In this document: in pieces, positions 17,751 through 25,788 of the stretch
Position numbering within the stretch: position 1 is the stretch's first letter
Layout of the letters: each line of letters starts with the position of its first letter
Assembly (NCBI GenBank): GCA_024682555.1
Contig: JAIKZD010000028.1
Span: 1 to 36,638 of the forward strand
DNA from: Lachnospiraceae bacterium
GTDB lineage: Bacteria > Bacillota > Clostridia > Lachnospirales > Lachnospiraceae
Length of the DNA: 36,638 bases
Reading direction: 5' to 3'
Position numbers and translations under genes: made by a program
The notes under the pieces: model-generated
The model's input: the letters and a program-made list of their open reading frames with translations, nothing else
What the model was told of the DNA's origin: nothing
Databases searched by the model: none

Positions 17751-19014
17751 TTTCCGCTTTCCCCGAATTGATAAATATCAACAGAAATAAAAGATTAAGA
17801 GAATAATCCGCCCATATCAGATCCACATCAAAAAAGGATTCGATAAATACCGAAAGCAGGACGATCAGTGCACAGAGCGAAATGCCCGATCTTCTGATGA
17901 TCCCGTAAAAATATCCCGCCCTTTTGAAAACAAGGATCAGGATCCCTGCAAATACCACGATCCCGTGTATTACGAGAAAATTATACATGGCATTATGGAC
18001 ATTGAATTCAAAAAATGATTCTATCACGGCATTGGTCCCTATGCCGGTAAGGGGCTTTTTGACAAAAAGTTCAAAGAATTCCCGCCATATGAGTTCTCTC
18101 CCCGAAAAAACCGACTTATAAAAAAACGGGAGTTTAAAATTGACCCCTGTAAATGAGACCAGGATATACAGGGCAACAAACAGAAGGGAACCCAGAGTTG
18201 CAAACACCCAGACAGCCTTATAAAAGCCCTTTCTGTACCACAGGGTTTTTTTCAGGACAAACTTAAACAGAAGAAACATTATGAGCATCACAAAAGCCCC
18301 TCTCGCTCTGTGCCAGAAGGACAGCTGCAGGCCCTTTATCAAAAGCAGGGTCATGAAAAAGCCGGGGATCTCGGGGTATTTCCTTAATATCCCGGCGGGT
18401 TTCTTTTCCTTTAACAGTTCAAGGAGCAGTAATGCACATAATAACGTATATATGGTAAAGGTAGCCGCAGTGTTTGTGTTGTATCCGTAATATGCAAAAT
18501 CGGAAAAGAGCTTCGGATATGCGATGACAAACCAGTACAGTAACAGTAACATATACAGGCCTGCCATGATATACAGATACTTTTCGTTAAAAGATATATA
18601 GGCAGACAGATAGAAGATCAGTATGAAATCCGATGCCACGAAAAAGGCGCCAAATCCCGATCTTACGATGATGAGATTGACAAGACACAGGGTAAGAAGA
18701 GCCGAAACGAAGATGAATTCCCGGTCTTTTTTCCTTATGATCTGCCTTAGGTTCAGATTGTTGAAAAAAAGGACCATGCAGCAGAAGAACACAAATACAC
18801 CCACATACTTATCCGTTGCCCCGTAAAACTTCGGCACCAGAAAGGTAAGCGAGTAACCTGCAAACAGAACGGCCGCCACGGCCATATTGATCATATCCCT
18901 TCCCCTGTGGAAGTTCATCAGATCCTGATCGGTATCCGTAAACCGGAAAGTATTCTTCAGTCGTTTTTCAGGCTGTAAAGCTTCTGTAACAGCTCTTTTG
19001 TCCTGCTCTCCCAT
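17737..19014 (-). CDS. O-antigen ligase/polymerase-like membrane protein (candidate 3)
   Basis: From the ATG at 19014 the protein has 425 residues. This start overlaps the GT4 upstream by 58 nt and has AGGGA nine bases before it. A shorter start at 18918 (MNFHRGRD) also has a partial site, so the N-terminus is uncertain by 32 residues. The first helix begins near residue 44. The conserved loop reads FSGRELIWREFFELFVKKPL, then TGIGTNA, then HNAMYNFLVIHGIVVFAG, as in Wzy/WaaL proteins. It is a paralogue of 15127-16305, and the duplication brackets the flippase. Either polymerase or ligase activity is possible. Confidence 0.74.
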   Translation of the reverse strand: MGEQDKRAVTEALQPEKRLKNTFRFTDTDQDLMNFHRGRDMINMAVAAVLFAGYSLTFLVPKFYGATDKYVGVFVFFCCMVLFFNNLNLRQIIRKKDREFIFVSALLTLCLVNLIIVRSGFGAFFVASDFILIFYLSAYISFNEKYLYIMAGLYMLLLLYWFVIAYPKLFSDFAYYGYNTNTAATFTIYTLLCALLLLELLKEKKPAGILRKYPEIPGFFMTLLLIKGLQLSFWHRARGAFVMLIMFLLFKFVLKKTLWYRKGFYKAVWVFATLGSLLFVALYILVSFTGVNFKLPFFYKSVFSGRELIWREFFELFVKKPLTGIGTNAVIESFFEFNVHNAMYNFLVIHGIVVFAGILILVFKRAGYFYGIIRRSGISLCALIVLLSVFIESFFDVDLIWADYSLNLLFLLIFINSGKAENGEV

Positions 19015-19952
19015 GATACGTTTTCCCTGTTTAAGGATGAGATAAGGATCTCATTGTTATGGCAGTTTTGCATAAACCTTATCTTCTCCCTAATCTCATC
19101 TGTGTTTTCACAATCATTTATGATAAATCTGTCATCTATCCCTTCAAAGATCCCGATGGCACCTGTTTCCTTCGAAATCAAAAGGTCACAGCCATGGCTC
19201 AAAGCCTCAAGGGGCGCCATCCCGAAGGTCTCAAAACAGCTGTTCTGCACAAAGAGCGAAGCCTTCTCCATAAGCCTTTTTGCTTCCTCGTGACTTACGA
19301 TCCCTTTATTCTCAACAAAATCAAAGCCGTTTATAAGGGCGGTATCATCACCCTCATCCCCTATCACCGTAAGGTACAGATCCTTATATTCCTCTTCCCT
19401 GCGAAGCTCTGCCAGGGCCCTGCAGACATTTACTATCCTTTTCCTCGGCATTCCGCCGCCCACCGCAAGTATCATGTTTCCGTCACGATCCTTAAGGACG
19501 GGGGATTTTCCGGCCCTTAGACCGATGCCGTTAGGTACCGCCCCGGTCTTGTCAGCATATTCCGGATAGTTTTCCTTAAGCCACCCGGCAAAGTATTCGG
19601 AAACCGCGATGATCATGTCGGCAAGCCGCATGGTCTCCCTCTCGGTCCTGTTCATCCCGCTGTCTTCCCGGTGATTGATGCGGTTCTCATGTTCAACGCA
19701 GCCATGCATCAGAAAAGCGCTCTTTTTCCCAAACAGCTTTCCAAGTTTCATGGCGAGGATATTCTGCTTCGAATGTCCCGAGCAGAGGATCACGGAAGAA
19801 AAAGGAACCTTAATTACCAGTTCCAGAGCTCTTAATGCCTTATTCTTAAATCTCTGGCACATGGCCGCCTTCCCCATGTGTTCTATATATTCTGCGGTGA
19901 CCAGAGCGGGGCCCGTGCCGGAATAGTAGTCACCTGCCACAAATACCTTCAT
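18957..19952 (-). CDS. GT4 family glycosyltransferase
   Basis: A 331-residue retaining GT-B transferase. It begins MKVFVAGDYYSGTGPALVTA with the glycine loop of the acceptor domain. The donor domain has MILAVGGGMPRKRI, then NSCFETFGMAPLEALSHG with the E-x7-E motif that contacts UDP- or GDP-sugar. The N-terminal half includes FLMHGCVEHENR, a typical GT4 element. The ATG is preceded by an AGGG about eleven bases away, and the frame overlaps the upstream GT2 by 23 nt. It probably adds a sugar to the repeat unit started by the large transferase at 21471-22859. Confidence 0.87.
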   Translation of the reverse strand: MKVFVAGDYYSGTGPALVTAEYIEHMGKAAMCQRFKNKALRALELVIKVPFSSVILCSGHSKQNILAMKLGKLFGKKSAFLMHGCVEHENRINHREDSGMNRTERETMRLADMIIAVSEYFAGWLKENYPEYADKTGAVPNGIGLRAGKSPVLKDRDGNMILAVGGGMPRKRIVNVCRALAELRREEEYKDLYLTVIGDEGDDTALINGFDFVENKGIVSHEEAKRLMEKASLFVQNSCFETFGMAPLEALSHGCDLLISKETGAIGIFEGIDDRFIINDCENTDEIREKIRFMQNCHNNEILISSLNRENVSWESRTKELLQKLYSLKND

Positions 19953-20727
19953 ATTCGCGTTTACCCTGAAGCATCTTTAAAACAGCAGCGGCCATGGTCA
20001 TCCTGTCCCTGTAAAGGTTTCTTTTTCTGATGGCAAACTGCAGTATCAGCAGAAGGGAAAAGTGTTTTGACATGGCGGAATAATTGGCTCCCCTGGAAAC
20101 AAAAAATTCTTCATCATAACCCCTGAACCAGGTGGAGGGTTCCTCTTTGAGCTCTGCAATCTTTTCGGGAACATACCAGATCTTTTTGTGTTTTTTAAGA
20201 CACTCATACAAAAAGATGTTTTCCTCACCCATTATGTATCTGGCGCCTGCGCCGAAATCCTCGTTAAAACTTATCCCCTCAATGCTCTTTCTCTTAAAGG
20301 AGATCTCCGGTGAAAAGATCTTAAGGACCGAAAGATAGCTCATCCTCCTGTCTTTTTTAAATACCGGAGTCCCTCTTTCCTTTCTTTTTATGAAAAAAAC
20401 GATCAGGTCGGCATCCCTGTGCCTTTCATAGGCATTAAGAATGATCTTCTCATAACCCTTTTCATATACGACATCATTATCGCAGAGGATACAGATATCG
20501 GAAGAGGCATTTTTCAGTGCAAGATTGCGGCTCCTGCTGAGTCCCCGGTCCCCTGAGCAGATGTAGGTTATCTCCTGTTTTCCCCCATCCTTAAGGTCCT
20601 TCCTTATAATCTCCTTACTCTCCTCATCACACTGGTTTATTACCACCGCATCCGAAGTGATATTCAGGCCGTCCGTATATGAAGCATCCTTTAAATGCAT
20701 TGCCGACAAAAGAACGGAGAAGGTCAT
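19930..20727 (-). CDS. GT2 family glycosyltransferase
   Basis: The start chosen is the ATG at 20727, giving 265 residues beginning MTFSVLLSAMHLKDASYTD. It has GGAGG exactly seven bases upstream and follows the previous stop by 1 nt. An upstream in-frame start 18 codons earlier has no such site. GT2 features are GDRGLSRSRNLALKNASSDI, preceding the ILCDNDVVYEKGY metal-binding segment, and a basic C-terminal region. The opening motif is less canonical (no PVYN), as in GT2 enzymes of the rhamnosyl/galactosyl type. Donor unknown. Confidence 0.82.
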   Translation of the reverse strand: MTFSVLLSAMHLKDASYTDGLNITSDAVVINQCDEESKEIIRKDLKDGGKQEITYICSGDRGLSRSRNLALKNASSDICILCDNDVVYEKGYEKIILNAYERHRDADLIVFFIKRKERGTPVFKKDRRMSYLSVLKIFSPEISFKRKSIEGISFNEDFGAGARYIMGEENIFLYECLKKHKKIWYVPEKIAELKEEPSTWFRGYDEEFFVSRGANYSAMSKHFSLLLILQFAIRKRNLYRDRMTMAAAVLKMLQGKREYEGICGR

Positions 20728-20728
20728 C

Positions 20729-21481
20729 CTATATCCTCCGAAGCACCGCGTGAAAAGCCCAGAACACGAAGCAGTAAGCACTTTTTATCACCGAGAGCCC
20801 CTCAACTTCCCTGTAAAGCTTCCATATCCGCTTTATCGCCACCTGCTTGTCGGAGGAGAGAGTCCCTTTGCTCCTTCTGTAAAGAGTAAGGGATTCATCC
20901 AGTCCATAGGCGTACTTCTCTTTTTTCAGTATTTTCCACCAGGCGGCAGTGTCCTCGCTCTCAACAGGGGGCATCATGACATCCTCCTTTGAAAGCTTCG
21001 AAAGATCGAACATCACCGTGCTTGTAAAGATAGTTGTATTCTTAAGGGCATGCCTGTGATCGATCTTTTTCGGAACATGGACTATCTTGCTCATGCCCAC
21101 ACCGTTTTCGTCCGCAAATTCATAACCCGTAAAGCTGAAGGCGCAGTCATTTTCCTTCATATGTGCAAGCTGCTTTTCGATCTTTTCGGGATCCCAGAGA
21201 TCGTCCGCGTCAAGGTAGCATAAATATCTTCCCGATGCAGCCTTCACACCGGTATTTCTTGCCGGGGCCGCACCCTTGCCCTCCGTATTTCTTAAAAGGA
21301 TGATCTTTTCGGAAACATGCTTTCCTATGATCTGTATGCTGTCATCCGAGGAGGAATCATCCACCATGATAAGCTCCCAGTTTTCATAGGTCTGGGCTTT
21401 TACCGACTGTATGGTATCCTCTATTATCCTGCCTGCATTGTACACAGGTACAACTATGCTCACAAGCTCATCATTCATCAT
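20729..21481 (-). CDS. GT2 family glycosyltransferase
   Basis: About 250 residues. GAGG lies six bases before the ATG at 21481 and nine before that at 21478. The longer reading from a TTG at 21493 would place the start inside the ribosome site. The N-terminus DELVSIVVPVYNAGRIIEDT is a canonical GT2 opening. GKGAAPARNTGVKAASGRYL leads to CYLDADDLWDP, whose DAD is the DXD motif, near residue 90. ESEDTAAWWKILKKEKYAYG contains the downstream ED pair used by inverting GT2 enzymes. It overlaps the sugar transferase upstream by 11 nt. It probably adds the second sugar of a repeat unit, but donor and linkage are unknown. Confidence 0.88.
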   Translation of the reverse strand: MMNDELVSIVVPVYNAGRIIEDTIQSVKAQTYENWELIMVDDSSSDDSIQIIGKHVSEKIILLRNTEGKGAAPARNTGVKAASGRYLCYLDADDLWDPEKIEKQLAHMKENDCAFSFTGYEFADENGVGMSKIVHVPKKIDHRHALKNTTIFTSTVMFDLSKLSKEDVMMPPVESEDTAAWWKILKKEKYAYGLDESLTLYRRSKGTLSSDKQVAIKRIWKLYREVEGLSVIKSAYCFVFWAFHAVLRRI

Positions 21482-22859
21482 CTTCATCCTCAAACAAAGC
21501 TGTCATGTTCCCTTCCTTGATCCCTTCGGTACTGCTCATGGAAAAAATGATCTTTACCGTCAGTATTATGAGCCTGAGATCAAGCCATACGGAAAAATTC
21601 TCAATATAATACAGATCCAGCTTTAACTTATCATAAGGCATGGTATTGTATTTGCCGTAGATCTGGGCATATCCCGTTATCCCGGCCTTTACCTTTGTCC
21701 TGTAGGTAAATTCCGGCATTTTCAGCTTGTAACGCTTTGCGATGTCGGGTCTCTCGGGACGGGGGCCCACAAATGACATGGAACCCGTCAGCACGTTAAA
21801 AAGCTGGGGTATCTCGTCGATCCTCAGTTTTCTGATAACGGCACCCACGGGAGTGATCCTGGGATCATTTTTTGTAGCTAACCTTGCCCTTCCGTCTTTT
21901 TCCGCATCGACTATCATGCTCCTGAATTTATACATGTAAAATTCCTTATTGCCCTTTGTAAGCCTTATCTGCTTATAAAGAACCGGTCCTCTGTCATACA
22001 GCTTTATGCATAACGCGGTCAGAAGCATCACCGGTGAAAGGATGATGATAAGAAGAAGCGAAAAAAGTATGTCAAAAAGTCTTTTTACCAGAAGCTGTTC
22101 AGCCTCGATCGGAGAACTTTTGGTAAGAAGCAGAGGTGAATCGAAAAGATGCAGCGTCTGTGAGCCCTTAAGTATTATGTCCATGATCTTGGGCATAACA
22201 TAGGTCTCCACGGAATTCTCATAACAGTATTTAAACAGCTCGTTTCTTATGCCCGACTCAACGTCCCATAGGAATACGGCTTCATGGTCATCTATCTCAT
22301 GTTTTATCTCATCGATATCCGTTTTATGGCTGACTGCCTTTGTGATATTGAACTGGTGTCTTCTGGTCTTTACCTTTTCAACAAAAACGTCCTTGTGATT
22401 TCCGCCGTATATGAGCAGCACATCAAGGGGCGGAAACAGCCCCCTGTAAATGACCGTGGATATGAAGATCCATGCCCCGATGCAGATCCCCTGGGCAAAA
22501 GTTGCCAGAATAACGGGAACCGGGGTGGGGAAATGATAGGCTAACATACAGACTATCGCATAAAAGAGGATATTTGTAAGAACAGTGGAAAATGCCTGGG
22601 AAAACAGAAGTTCAAGCATCCTGTAAGAACCGATCTTTAAACCGGAATACATTATCGATGCCAAAAACAGGATCAGCATGTAAACAACGGATATAAATAC
22701 ATGTCCCCAGAAATAATAGGCCTTGGGAAGCTCCGTATTGTAGTAAACCACCCAGACATAGGCCATGATGCCCGTTTCCACGGCAACGATAAGAAATGCC
22801 ATCAGAAAACTATATATTCTTTTTTTCATCTGTACTGTTTCAAACCGTTTCCTGTCCAC
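21471..22859 (-). CDS. Polyprenyl glycosylphosphotransferase (large form, initiating)
   Basis: The 462-residue protein has about four or five N-terminal helices (residues 15-140), then a nucleotide-binding-like domain starting VLLIYGGNHKDVFVEK. A C-terminal bacterial sugar transferase domain carries KRLFDILFSLLLIIILSP, YKQIRLTKGNKEFYMYKFRS, RIDEIPQLFNVLTGSMSFVG and KAGITGYAQIYGKYNTMPYD. This is the WcaJ/WbaP-like exopolysaccharide architecture; it starts repeat units by moving a sugar-1-phosphate to undecaprenyl phosphate. The start is a GTG with AGAGG about ten bases upstream. The internal ATG at 22829 has no ribosome site. It is the second initiating enzyme in the operon beside the short one at 14510-15124. 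The initiating sugar (Glc, Gal or FucNAc-type) cannot be told. Confidence 0.92.
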   Translation of the reverse strand: MDRKRFETVQMKKRIYSFLMAFLIVAVETGIMAYVWVVYYNTELPKAYYFWGHVFISVVYMLILFLASIMYSGLKIGSYRMLELLFSQAFSTVLTNILFYAIVCMLAYHFPTPVPVILATFAQGICIGAWIFISTVIYRGLFPPLDVLLIYGGNHKDVFVEKVKTRRHQFNITKAVSHKTDIDEIKHEIDDHEAVFLWDVESGIRNELFKYCYENSVETYVMPKIMDIILKGSQTLHLFDSPLLLTKSSPIEAEQLLVKRLFDILFSLLLIIILSPVMLLTALCIKLYDRGPVLYKQIRLTKGNKEFYMYKFRSMIVDAEKDGRARLATKNDPRITPVGAVIRKLRIDEIPQLFNVLTGSMSFVGPRPERPDIAKRYKLKMPEFTYRTKVKAGITGYAQIYGKYNTMPYDKLKLDLYYIENFSVWLDLRLIILTVKIIFSMSSTEGIKEGNMTALFEDEDDE

Positions 22860-22896
22860 TGAAGCAGACCTCTGATCCTTTTTCGGAATTTCCGGA

Positions 22897-23796
22897 CTAA
22901 TAGTCTTTATGCAAAAGCTTTATGAGAAGGGCGGAAAGAAAACCTGTAAGAACCGTGAATACGCCGATCTCCGGCTCTCCGTCTTCCCCGGCAAAAAGCC
23001 TGTGACCCGTGCGTATTGCATATATTATATAATATCCCGAATACTTAAATCTCAATAAGGATACGGGAGTGATCGCAGTCCTCTGCCTGTAATACAGATA
23101 CCAGGCAACGGGATTCTCCCTTTTTAATCTCTTTAAAGAATCCGTATAGCCTGACGAAACGATCTCGCATACAGTGATTATCTTAGGCAGCACCTTCAGA
23201 ACATATTCACAGTCTATTTTATCATAAATGTAGTCTTCGGGCACATATTTTTCCCCCTCTATTTCGGGAAAGGGAAATCTCCTCAACACTTCCGTTCTGA
23301 ATATAAGGGTGGTCTCGCCCTTAAAGCCCTTTAAATAGAGACCATAAAGGGTGGAATGGGAAACCTGCGGAAATTCCTGTCCGTAAAGGACCTCATCTTC
23401 AGATTCTCCCTTATGGGCCACTATACCTCCGAGCTTTTTTTTGTCTATCAACCTGTCCTTATCTTCATCCCGGTATGTTTTCAGTATCTCACGGACAGCA
23501 TCCTTCGTAAAAAAATCATCCGAATCAAGGCAGACGAAAAGTTCCGTATCACACAGCTCCACTCCCCTGTTGTGGGCCCTCATCTTTCCGCCGTTCTCAA
23601 AATAGGCATATCTTATGTCAATGATGTTTTCGGACATAAAGCTCTTTATCAGCTCCCCGGTATCATCGGTGGAACCGTCATCGCAGACAAGCCATACAAA
23701 GTCCTTTACGCTCTGTCTCTTCAGGCTTTCGTATAATCTTAAGAGCAGCTCTCTTCTGTTGTAGGTCGGGGTAAAAACCGTAAGAGTATGGGGCAT
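22897..23796 (-). CDS. GT2 family glycosyltransferase
   Basis: A 299-residue GT-A transferase with a canonical start MPHTLTVFTPTYNRRELLLR, the donor-binding LVCDDGSTDDT, and the metal-binding ELFVCLDSDDFFTKDA around residue 90. NGGKMRAHNRGVELC precedes the DXD motif as usual. GAGG eight bases upstream fixes the ATG. The last 40 residues are hydrophobic and may associate with the membrane. Its closest visible relatives are bacterial GT2 enzymes with a YTDSLKRLKRENPVAWYLYY-type C-terminal segment. A 37-nt gap separates it from the sugar transferase downstream, one of the two widest gaps in the operon. Confidence 0.87.
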   Translation of the reverse strand: MPHTLTVFTPTYNRRELLLRLYESLKRQSVKDFVWLVCDDGSTDDTGELIKSFMSENIIDIRYAYFENGGKMRAHNRGVELCDTELFVCLDSDDFFTKDAVREILKTYRDEDKDRLIDKKKLGGIVAHKGESEDEVLYGQEFPQVSHSTLYGLYLKGFKGETTLIFRTEVLRRFPFPEIEGEKYVPEDYIYDKIDCEYVLKVLPKIITVCEIVSSGYTDSLKRLKRENPVAWYLYYRQRTAITPVSLLRFKYSGYYIIYAIRTGHRLFAGEDGEPEIGVFTVLTGFLSALLIKLLHKDY

Positions 23797-23806
23797 GTCT
23801 CTATCC

Positions 23807-24670
23807 TCAATATACTACCGAATAGTCAACAAGTTCAAAGACCACGTCATCCTTTAAGGGGTATCTGTATATATAATGATTTTCGGTCTCACCTGTTTTT
23901 TTCAGTCCGCAGTTTTCAAGATAATCAAGTCTCAGATTCTGTTTATCAAGCACCACATATTCCGTATGGGTTGCTTCCATGGCATTTTTAAACTCCTCTT
24001 CCTGTACCTCCTGGTATTTTACCAGGGCGGCTATGATCTTATACTGGGGATGGGTCTCATCCTTAAGCATTTCATCCGTAAAATTGTTCGTTACGGCATA
24101 GAGGTAGTCTTCACGGTCTACCGTCAGAAGGATCTTCGGATCATACTGCCTCATCTGCATGTTGTATTCATATTCCAGAAAGGCCTTCGGATACTCTTTG
24201 TCAGTGTCCTCATGTATGAGTTCCGATACCGATATGAGCTCATCCGGCATCTTGTAGATGTTCTCCGCAAGTCTTATCCCGTTTTTATATACAAAATCTC
24301 CCGACATAAGGAGAACGGCGGCTAAAATCAGGATGACCGTGATGCTTTCACCCTTTTCTGCCTTTAGAATAAAGTCCGAAAATACGAAGGGGATCAGGAT
24401 CAAAAGGGGTGCAAGCCAGAAAAACCTGTAATACTCGCTGTTTACGTCAAAGAATCTGTCGAGGAGCAAAGGAGCCACGGGATTATAGACCGTAAGCAGC
24501 AAAAAAACACCCTGGGGTATGAAGATCTTCTTTTCCCTTTCGGTACCCCTTATATACAAAACAGCGAGGCACAGCACATACAAAAGCAGATAGGCACAGC
24601 CTCCGGTGTAATATGAAAGCACCTCTTCAAGATATCCTATTCCCTTTTCGAAAACATTGATACTCTGCAT
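23807..24670 (-). CDS. Uncharacterised membrane protein with C-terminal extracytoplasmic domain (C-module of a split GT-C-like protein)
   Basis: 287 residues. Roughly four or five hydrophobic helices (about 25-140) include VNSEYYRFFWLAPLLILIPF. A soluble, acidic domain of about 140 residues follows, probably extracytoplasmic, with LAENIYKMPDELISVSELIH and ending THTEYVVLDKQNLRLDYL. No known domain was recognised with certainty. It resembles the protein at 27054-27803 in helix layout, in the N/K-rich linker before the soluble domain and in the final strand-like segments. It lies in the same frame as the preceding gene (24680-25786), separated only by TAG, two sense codons and TAA, so the two may derive from one ancestral frame. 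The ribosome site (GAGAGAA) is weak, which suggests reinitiation. Confidence 0.7.
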   Translation of the reverse strand: MQSINVFEKGIGYLEEVLSYYTGGCAYLLLYVLCLAVLYIRGTEREKKIFIPQGVFLLLTVYNPVAPLLLDRFFDVNSEYYRFFWLAPLLILIPFVFSDFILKAEKGESITVILILAAVLLMSGDFVYKNGIRLAENIYKMPDELISVSELIHEDTDKEYPKAFLEYEYNMQMRQYDPKILLTVDREDYLYAVTNNFTDEMLKDETHPQYKIIAALVKYQEVQEEEFKNAMEATHTEYVVLDKQNLRLDYLENCGLKKTGETENHYIYRYPLKDDVVFELVDYSVVY

Positions 24671-24679
24671 TTATTCTCT

Positions 24680-25786
24680 CTATCTCGGATAAGTATAGAA
24701 TACAAATTTACCCTTCACATAAAGCACAAACAGAAGGGAAAAGACTATTCCCGGCATTACGCAGAACAGATAACCCGGGATCTTACTGTATTTTCTGTTC
24801 CTTAGTATATAGGGCACAAACAGCACCGTAATTTCCACCGGAAGCAGCATATTGGCCGTCGATGATACGGTGGATGCTCCGAAGCATGCAAAAAACAGCG
24901 AAAGCCACGCCCCGTAAAATGCCTCATCATCATTTATCAGGATGAAAAGATAAAAGATGAAAAAGATACCGAGATTTCCGACTATCGCTTTTCCCTCATA
25001 GGTCCTTGTAAGCAGGAATACCGATGATGAATAGATCGTATTAAAGGTAAGATTGATAAAAAGGATCATCACAAGGGTAAGGGCCATGGCTTTTGTGTAT
25101 GATCTGCCGTTATCCCTGTCATCCCTGTATTTTTTATTAAGCTTATCCGCAATAAGATAATAAACTATGTTTGTTAAGATAACGATGGTGAGAGCCATTA
25201 CGGACTTGGTCCAGATAAGGGGCGGTATCTTAAAGATCTGACAGACCACCGCATCCTGAACCGGATAGGTGGCAAAAAAGTATCTCATTTCAAAGTGATC
25301 CTGCCATGCTCCGGTAAAAGGATCATAGACATTTATCATATTGGTATCCACGTTTGTGCTGACACCTGCCACATAATAGGCTGCGTCAAGGGTAAAATTA
25401 TAGGAACAGACGGTAAGAAAAACCTGGATACCAACAAGAAGGAGCATAAGGGCAAAGAGGAGCCTGTTTTCCTTAATGAATTTAAGGATCCCTTTTATAT
25501 CCTCATACCAGAGTCTGTGATTGATAAAAGCGGAAACTGCCGTTACCGAAAGGACTGTTACGCCCCATATGAGCGAAAGCAGGGAAAGTGGCCTGTAGAG
25601 CTTCATGACAGGTACGCAGAACACAAAGAAAACCGTATAATAAAAGAAAAATCCCACAAGAAGACGTACCGAAAGCCGTGTCTGCCCTTCCTCTTTTTTG
25701 CAGGGGATCGAAAGTATAAGGGATCCGAAAGAAAGATACAGTATGAAATTAAGTAAAACCCCGGCAATTATGACCGCAATTATCAA
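24680..25786 (-). CDS. Uncharacterised multi-helix membrane protein (N-module of a split GT-C-like protein; DUF6077-like)
   Basis: 368 residues, almost all hydrophobic, about 10 helices. After helix three or four a loop reads NFTLDAAYYVAGVSTNVDTN followed by MINVYDPFTGAW. An acidic first outer loop of this kind is where GT-C transferases keep catalytic Asp, so a GT-C-like fold is suspected; that is inference. It also resembles the uncharacterised DUF6077 type of Lachnospiraceae membrane proteins, recalled rather than searched. The start is a TTG with GGAGG seven bases upstream; no ATG is available nearby. It ends FVFYTYPR then TAG, and the next gene is in the same frame. It is a distant paralogue of the N-terminal 300 residues of 25789-27057. 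Confidence 0.72.
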   Translation of the reverse strand: MIIAVIIAGVLLNFILYLSFGSLILSIPCKKEEGQTRLSVRLLVGFFFYYTVFFVFCVPVMKLYRPLSLLSLIWGVTVLSVTAVSAFINHRLWYEDIKGILKFIKENRLLFALMLLLVGIQVFLTVCSYNFTLDAAYYVAGVSTNVDTNMINVYDPFTGAWQDHFEMRYFFATYPVQDAVVCQIFKIPPLIWTKSVMALTIVILTNIVYYLIADKLNKKYRDDRDNGRSYTKAMALTLVMILFINLTFNTIYSSSVFLLTRTYEGKAIVGNLGIFFIFYLFILINDDEAFYGAWLSLFFACFGASTVSSTANMLLPVEITVLFVPYILRNRKYSKIPGYLFCVMPGIVFSLLFVLYVKGKFVFYTYPR

Positions 25787-25788
25787 TT

